Of a DNA stretch of 64,000 nucleotides, positions 57,661-64,000 are shown piece by piece; within the stretch, counting starts at the first letter, position 1; each line of letters starts with the position of its first letter. Under the pieces are notes generated by a model. That model saw only the letters and a program-made list of their open reading frames with translations. It was not told the DNA's origin and searched no databases. A program made the position numbers and the translations under genes. This DNA comes from Chinchilla lanigera (Eukaryota; Chordata; Mammalia; Rodentia; Chinchillidae), in the NCBI RefSeq assembly GCF_000276665.1, contig NW_004955465.1, positions 5,382,981 through 5,446,980 of the forward strand. The letters are read 5' to 3'.

Positions 57661-60261
57661 AGAATGAGACAGTCCTTGGTGCTGCCATGCTCTTTTAAGT
57701 ACTCAAAAGCAGCTCACACAGCCCCCATTCTGCAAAACCGCACTCTCCTTGCCAGTATCTGAATGCCAGGGAGCACATGGCAGTACTTTAGCATTTGTTT
57801 CAGTTGTCAAAAGAAAAAAAAAATTTCTGCTTCTGGGCAGACATCTGACTGTGCAACCATTGCAGAGAGACAATTTAGTTCAGAATTATGTGCCACCCTG
57901 ACTCTACCTGGCAGGTGCCTTCTGTGCTGGCTTTTCTATCTGAAAACTTGAGAGAGATGACAGGGTTTTAAATGATTAACTCCTCTGGGCCACATTACTT
58001 AATTATACAGTACATCCAGGGATAGGCACATGGGTCTTTTATGGTAAATGATATGACGGTCTTAAAAACTCATTAATATGTCATTAACCAAGCAGACATT
58101 TACTAATTAAACAATTAGCCCCTCTGTTCTTTTCCTTTGTTCGTCCCAGAGATGCTCAGTTACCCAGATCCCCAATTTAGCAGAAGGTCCCCCCTCTTTT
58201 TCCCCAAGAAAATCGCTCATAAAGCAAACTCAGACTAAATGATTGCATCACATTTTTCCAACTTGACTACAAAGAAAATCAAATCTGATTTCCATAGCAT
58301 AAATGAATGTGGGTGTTGGTCTAGTTTAAATAAATCATCCTCATATATAGAACAATTCCAGATATATACAAAATAGCATCCACCATAACTGGCATAAACA
58401 TAGAGTGTAACAAAAATACATATCCTAGTTAAATAAATATGAATGGACAAGATTAATGATTTGAGATGTGTTATGATTCATCATATAAAGACAATACCAA
58501 ATAAATGTGCAATGTTCTTAACTTTGGCTCTCAGAAGGTTTTTAATATCTATGCCTTCTGCTAAATTTAGCTTAATAGTATTTGTTGTGTTGAAAGTACA
58601 GTACAAGAGTGATTATCTAACGGGCACATCAAAATAAAACACAAGTGTCTTGTGTATTTTTTTTGAAAAGTAGATTTAGAATAGTTTTATGCTAAGAGTA
58701 TCCATTTCAGAAAACATTCAAGCGAACTAAAACACAAGCCTATGGTTTGCAGCGACATTCTGGTTATATGTTTTATGGTTCAATCTGTCACTTTGAGTAA
58801 CCTTTACAAATCCCCTCCTCACCTAGAGTACTGAACATTAATAAAGGATCAAAACCTCGATCCTAACTAGGATGGTTCAGATGTTGCTATGAGAACTCAA
58901 TGGAAATGAGAGAACTAATCTCTTTGATGGAGGCAGGAGGCTGTGTTTCCTATCTTCATTTTTCTGTTGACTTCTCTCCTGCCTCCCTGGTAGGCAGTGA
59001 AGCTATGTGTGCATTAAAGCAATGCTGTTTGTTATACTAACAACAACTACCTGGGTGATCAAACCATAAAGTGAATGCTTAACTTAAAAAAAATTACAGC
59101 GAAGTACACATTGCTATCAAAGTTTCTTCCTTGCTTCCAACACGTTTATACCATTGTTCTTGGCACTATGTGAAGCAGTTCTGAAAGCCCTGTGTAGTGT
59201 CTTCATGAGGTGTGATCAACAATAGGATGGATGCTTCTGCCAATTATCATCCTGAAGAAAAGTAGGTTGGGAAGACATTATGGTGTGTCTTCAACCACTT
59301 TATTCATAGACTGTACTACCACACAACTTCTGGATCTTCCCCAAAGTCAAAATGACCATGAAATGTAAAGATTTTTTAATCAATTCAGGATATTGAGCCA
59401 ACTAAAGACACTCACAAAAGAAGACTTCCAGAAATGCTTCAGAAAGTGGCAAAAATGGTGGGCTAAGTGTGTTCAAAGCAAAAAGAGAAAACTTTGAGGC
59501 AGAGTAATGTCACTATGTCTTTTACTGTAGTTTTTTTTTTTTCAAATTTAAACATTCAACACAGTTTTTTACCACTTCTAGTATGTTTGGATTGGAATTT
59601 CAAAAGATCCAATCTTATCCAGGAAAAGTAAACAAATTATCTCCTCTAAAAACTGGACATGGAAGGGATCTTAGGAACTATTCTGCCTTATTCCCCAGAT
59701 GACAGTAACACAGAGAAAATCCACTTTAGTAAACAGCACTGCTTCCCAAACTATGTCACAGGTCAAAGGTGAAGGAAACAAAGCTTCAGTCTCAGCACCT
59801 CTCTCTGACACAGCTCTAGCCAGTCTGGAGTGAGAGTGCTAGGTGGAGAAGTCAGATGGGAACCAGGAAGCATATTCTTTCCAGGTCCCTTCTAGTAAAT
59901 TGTTCCAGAAAGACCAGAGAAACAGGGGCATGGATCTCCCATGCTCCATCTACAGGTTGGCATTTCTTTCTCAATTCCATATAAACACTGACTTTCATGT
60001 TAACTTATGTCTGTAATTTTGAATATCTGTTTTAATGGAAGTGTCTCCAAATTCTTGGTACACACAAGATCTAGATCCTCTTGAGCTAACTCATGTGGTC
60101 ATAACTAAAATTAAGTAAAGAGCTCTAACTGCTAGAATCCTCTATAAGACACTATTGGATTTAGCATAAATTTGAGCAATATTACTTGAGTATGTGAGTG
60201 TTTCAGGACATTCTGCAGAGAGCACCATGACTTCTGTGACTTCCTCCTGGCTCAACAACAC
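57661..60261. other. Unique sequence, possible conserved block at 57960-58170
   Basis: No repeat family matched. The block at 57960-58170 has two TAATTA motifs and several TTAA/ATTA cores close together, as in many developmental enhancers. This is inference only. Confidence 0.35.
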
Positions 60262-60390
60262 TGGTTGCAAGTGGAAAATGCTGGTCTGGGGACTCAGAGA
60301 ACCTGGTTCTCCCCACCTCTGGATTACTAAGGAGCTACACAGGCTGGGGAAGGTCAGTCTCCCCAGCCTCTACCATGCTTCCTAGAAACA
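60262..60390 (+). repeat. MIR SINE fragment
   Basis: CTGGTCTGGGGACTCAGAGA, ACCTGGTTCTCCCCACCTCT, GATTACTAAGGAGCTACACA and GGGGAAGGTCAGTCTCCCCA resemble the MIR left half. The plus-strand frame at 60194-60385 is an artefact of it. Confidence 0.6.
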
Positions 60391-60839
60391 GAGGGAGGGA
60401 TGGGGAGCAGACTAGGTCCTTGGGCAGAGTGAGGGCCAAGGAAGTGAATAAAACATGCAGACCCTCAAGTCCCTCACCCTCCAGGCCTCCTGCATCAGAA
60501 TCTATCTTTCAACAAAATCCCGAGGAAATTCACTTTCACCTTGAAGCTTGAAAAGTCAATTGCCAGAATGATGTCCTCTAAAGTCCCTTTCTGGTCTAAA
60601 ATCCTAGTTCAGCATGGACAGAAAGATGCATGGAAACTAAGATTTTTAGTTAAATTGTTCGATTTTGCCTTCTCCTCACTATGCCTTCATCTCCAGCCAC
60701 TCCTAAATTTCCATGTTTATCCTTAAGCCCAGTAACATTGTGCCTATCCTACACATATATTACAAGATTTATCTAATTTCTTAGAATAAATTCACTGGCA
60801 AATTTCAGCTTTGCCAAATCATTGTGATCTTTTGTGGGT
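60391..60839. other. Unique sequence, nothing recognised
   Basis: No repeat or gene identified with confidence. Confidence 0.35.
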
Positions 60840-61158
60840 TGCTGTAGTTTGAATGTGTTGCGTGCCTCCCTATAATTCATATGTTAAAATCTTAACCCAC
60901 AATGTGGTGGTATTGCGATATGGGGCCTTTGGGGTATTGAAGCAGAGCCCTATTAATGGCACCAATGACCTTATATAATAGGCTGAAGACGAGACTTTTT
61001 CACTCCTTCTACTATGTGTGAACACAGCAAGAAGACACCAAGTTTGCTTTGAGCTTGATTCCGAACTTCCATCCTCCAGAACTGTTGGAAAGAAGTAGCT
61101 ATTGTTTATAAACCAAGCAGTCTATGTGACTCTATTATAGAAACTGAACAGACTGAAA
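60840..61158 (+). mobile_element. MLT1 solo LTR
   Basis: A 319-bp LTR from TGCTGTAGTTTGAATGTGTT to CTGAACAGACTGAAA, with ATTCATATGTTAAAATCTTA, a GGGGCCTTTGGGGTATTGA segment, and CATCCTCCAGAACTGTTGGA. An exact TGGGT duplication flanks it (60835-60839 and 61159-61163). Confidence 0.93.
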
Positions 61159-61312
61159 TGGGTCCACTTCAGAGGATTTGAAGACTTAAAAAATCAAATG
61201 AAAATGTCATGCAGTCTTTAATTCACAATGACTTTCTGTAAAAACCAAAGTAGAGATGTTTATTGACGTTTTCTCATGTCCTTGAAACTGTCCTCTTAAA
61301 ATAGATGATAGA

Positions 61313-61394
61313 GGGGCTGGGGATTTAGCTCAGCGGCACAGTGCCTGCCTGGCAAGCGCAAGGTTGTGAGTTCGATTCCCAGTACTGGAAAAAA
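61313..61394 (+). repeat. ID SINE
   Basis: Near-young body with GGCACAGTGCC and GGTTGTGAGTTCGATTCCC variants and a short A-tail. Near-identical AAATAGATGATAGA and AAATAGATGACAGA copies flank it. A short (GATA)n run follows. Confidence 0.92.
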
Positions 61395-63346
61395 AAATAG
61401 ATGACAGATAGATAGATAGATGTTACATTAAAAGGCATCCATAATAAATCAAAGTAAATAACTCTGGGCATTAAATATTTGAAGACATTACCAAAATTTT
61501 CTAAAAATTGACACAGAAATTCCCAGTGACTGACTGCCTTATAAATAGTAACTTAAATGCACAAGATCACTGGCATATGTTTGGGTTAAAGACTTCTGAT
61601 AGATGTATAGACTATAAGTTTATATGATGTTTTAAAAATTACATTGTAAGTCTGCACAAGATAATACTCCTTGTGCAACTAACAGGTACTTACCTGTATA
61701 GGTGGCTATCCTTGCATTATATGCAAATAGGCTTAGAGATCATTTAAGACCTCTCATCAGTGTATACTTTGGGAAACTTTGATCCCAAAGAAGGAAAATG
61801 GAAGTTACCCATAAACTTGGTCCTGACTTGCATTCGTCATGGATTCAGAAAATTGTGGGCTCAGATTCCAGTAAATACCTGTAAAACAGTAGAAAAGCCA
61901 TTCAGTATTTCAACACTGGAAAACATTTGCGTGAGAAACTTTTTCATAAAGAGAAGATCAATCCCCCTTCACTGACTGAAGACAAAATTAATTACCAGAG
62001 TTGGCAGCAGATAAATGATTCCAATGTACAGAATTGTGTAATTATAGCAGCTGCAGAGCTGGAAACCAGCTCTTAACTTTGAACCTCCACTCCAGCTTGA
62101 CATTCCTCCCCACGTTCAGCTCTTCCACTAGCAAGCATGCTGAAAGTTCCCTCACCTTGCCTCCATAATTACACGTTGGGAAGCAGAAATAATCATTGGC
62201 TCTGCTGCCTGCATGAAACCTTATCATCCTCTAGTTTGCAAAAGGTGTGCTGTATCATCTTTTGAAGTGTTGAAATATCTCGAGAGAAAAATTTATTAGG
62301 GAAAAGTTACTGTAATGGCAACAAAATTAATTCTGCCACAACATGTTAAATTAAGTAACCTCCTAAGGACTGGACATAGAGGCAAGTTCAGAAATGGACA
62401 AATATTTATTATCAGTTTCTTGAATTTCACTGCAGATTTCAGCAAACAAACATCACAGCTCATCGCAACATTACAGTGTTTACTCCAGAACAACACTGGC
62501 TGGAAAACAAGAGGTTAAGAGCTGAAGAAATACTTCAAGAAATTCTTTTTTTTCCCCTCGTCTTTCCAAACAGCAAGGGAGGCTGTCAGTTGGGCTCTGC
62601 GGAGATTTTGATTCTCTCTTTGAAGCCAAGAGGAAAGTTTTAATCTCATCTTTAATTTTAATCCTTTAAAATATGTAAGTGTTTTAGAAATGCACAAGTT
62701 AAATTTGGCAGATTTTCCTGGTAGAAGTAAAGCAATTTCTTTCAACTTTGCAATAATAAGCCAGCTCAAAGTTGGCTACCTAAACTCTCTGGATACCTCA
62801 GCCACAAGCTGCAATCCACTGATTTTAAAACTTCCCCTTACCAAAATATGCTCAGAAGAGGAAAGTCCATGGTACAAATAAAGCAAGAAACAAGGTATAA
62901 TCAAAGAAATACATTCATGCTTGAAAATCTTTTTACAAATTGGTTATTCTGTTGCAAGGAAAAAAAAAAACAACAACTTCATAATTTTTAGGAAATTTGT
63001 TTTTGACTCAATAGGATTGCTTCCTGCTCTGAGTCAAATATTTAAAAATTTTGTTTTTAAGGGCTTCAATCATTCATTCTTGATGTACAACTATATACTC
63101 ACAATAACCTTAAATGATTTATATTAAGAGAAAAGAAGTCTTGTTCAATAGTGTTATACCTGGGCTTGATAGTGCTCTTCTAGTTACTATTTACACACAC
63201 ACACACCACATTTAATACATGATAATACCCATGTTTATTATACTGAAAAATTCTGTGGGTCAGAATTTCAGAAAGGATGCAGCTGTGATGATTTGCTTCT
63301 ATTCAAGATATCCATGTACCAAATTTGGGAGATTCTGCACTACAGG
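61395..63346. other. Unique sequence with a short (GATA)n tract
   Basis: (GATA)n at about 61404-61420 and a short CA run near 63193-63207. Otherwise no repeat or gene was identified. Confidence 0.4.
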
Positions 63347-63735
63347 TGTGTTGGTCAGATTTTTGGCACAGTAACAAAATACCTGAGATAAACAATTAAA
63401 AATACAAAAGCTTATCTTGTCTTGAAGTTTTATATGTTCCACTCCCGGACACCCTGGGTTCATTGCTTTTGGGCCCAAAGCAAGGAAGTACATTTTGGCA
63501 GGAGCACAAGATAGAGCAATACCACTGTCCTCATGGAGCAAAAGAGAGAGTAAAGGGAACCAAGGTTCTAAAATCCCCATCAAAGTCATGTCCCCAATCA
63601 CTGAGACATCCCAAAGTATGCCTCACCTCCTAAATGTTCTACCAAATCCTTCCTAATAGTACCTTTGTAAGGACCAACTGTTTTACACATAGAACTTTAA
63701 AGAGACACTGGAGATCCAACCGTAGCAGCAAGCAA
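63347..63735 (-). mobile_element. Rodent MaLR-type LTR
   Basis: In reverse: TGTGTTGGTCAGATTTTTGG, CAAAATACCTGAGATAAACA, TCATTGCTTTTGGGCCCAAA, GTCATGTCCCCAATCACTGA and CCTCACCTCCTAAATGTTCT, the usual MaLR order. The minus-strand frame 63299-63601 is explained by it. No clear duplication was found. Confidence 0.8.
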
Positions 63736-64000
63736 CTGACTATCTGGAGATTGGTGTCATACAGAGACTCATTTGCATGCACAACTGGGGGCTGGACCCT
63801 AAATTGGTATGGTGAACCAGAACCTTTGTATGTGGCCTTTCAGTTGACTTCTTGGGCTTCCTCTCAACATGGTGGCTAGATTTTAAGTAGACATCAAGAA
63901 ACAGGAAATGGAAGCTGTTAGTATTTTAAGACCTGAATGTACAAACTGGCATAATATCAATCCCAGTATTGGTCCAACAGTCTAGAGGTCAGCTCAAGAC

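Overview
The window is AT-rich nuclear DNA from a mammal, almost certainly a rodent outside the mouse/rat group. The clearest signs are many tRNA-derived ID SINEs of one young type (a RNA polymerase III A/B-box head ending in a fixed AGAAAAACC plus poly(A) tail), six hybrid SINEs with a 7SL/B1-like left part joined to an ID-like right part (B1-dID type), MaLR-type solo LTRs, and decayed MIR, L2, L1 and MLT1 copies found across mammals. B1-dID and ID elements of this kind are known from squirrel-related, dormouse-like and hystricognath rodents. I cannot fix the family from this sequence alone.

I find no protein-coding gene that I can name. The open reading frames are short, mostly under 110 codons, and those that can be explained lie in SINEs, L1 remains, LTRs, microsatellites or assembly gaps. 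The window therefore looks like intergenic DNA or the inside of a large intron. Two unique segments carry good splice signals at both ends: 888-1070 on the minus strand and 45339-45450 on the plus strand. They are the best candidates for real transcribed exons, but neither product is recognised.

Layout. 1-5 kb: a MIR, a GC-richer unique block with the minus-strand candidate exon, a GGGA purine tract, a MER5A-like element and two young IDs, one broken by a 100-N gap. 5-9 kb: L1 pieces in opposite orientations, an MLT1 LTR piece, L2 and MIR. 10-16 kb: a MaLR solo LTR, an L1 3' end and a long degraded L1 (12.8-16.0 kb) holding two IDs, one with the second N gap. 17-28 kb: B1-dID SINEs, L2, LTRs, a young ID, and a MaLR LTR inserted into a B1-dID SINE with a clean 5-bp target duplication. 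28-41 kb: mostly unique sequence with scattered MIR, LTR and SINE copies and an 18-bp minisatellite. 41-50 kb: B1-dID plus an L1 3' end, a young ID, the plus-strand candidate exon, MLT1, L2, a MaLR LTR with a nested ID, and an old L1-like region interrupted by an LTR. 50-64 kb: old DNA-transposon-like elements, three IDs, L2, MIR, an MLT1 solo LTR with an intact target duplication, and a terminal MaLR LTR.

Both N gaps look like assembly artefacts inside young ID tails: the sequence on either side overlaps, so probably nothing is missing. I see no new multi-gene system. The main points of interest are the two candidate exons, the insertion history of the mobile elements, the false gaps, and a few unique blocks that may be conserved regulatory DNA.
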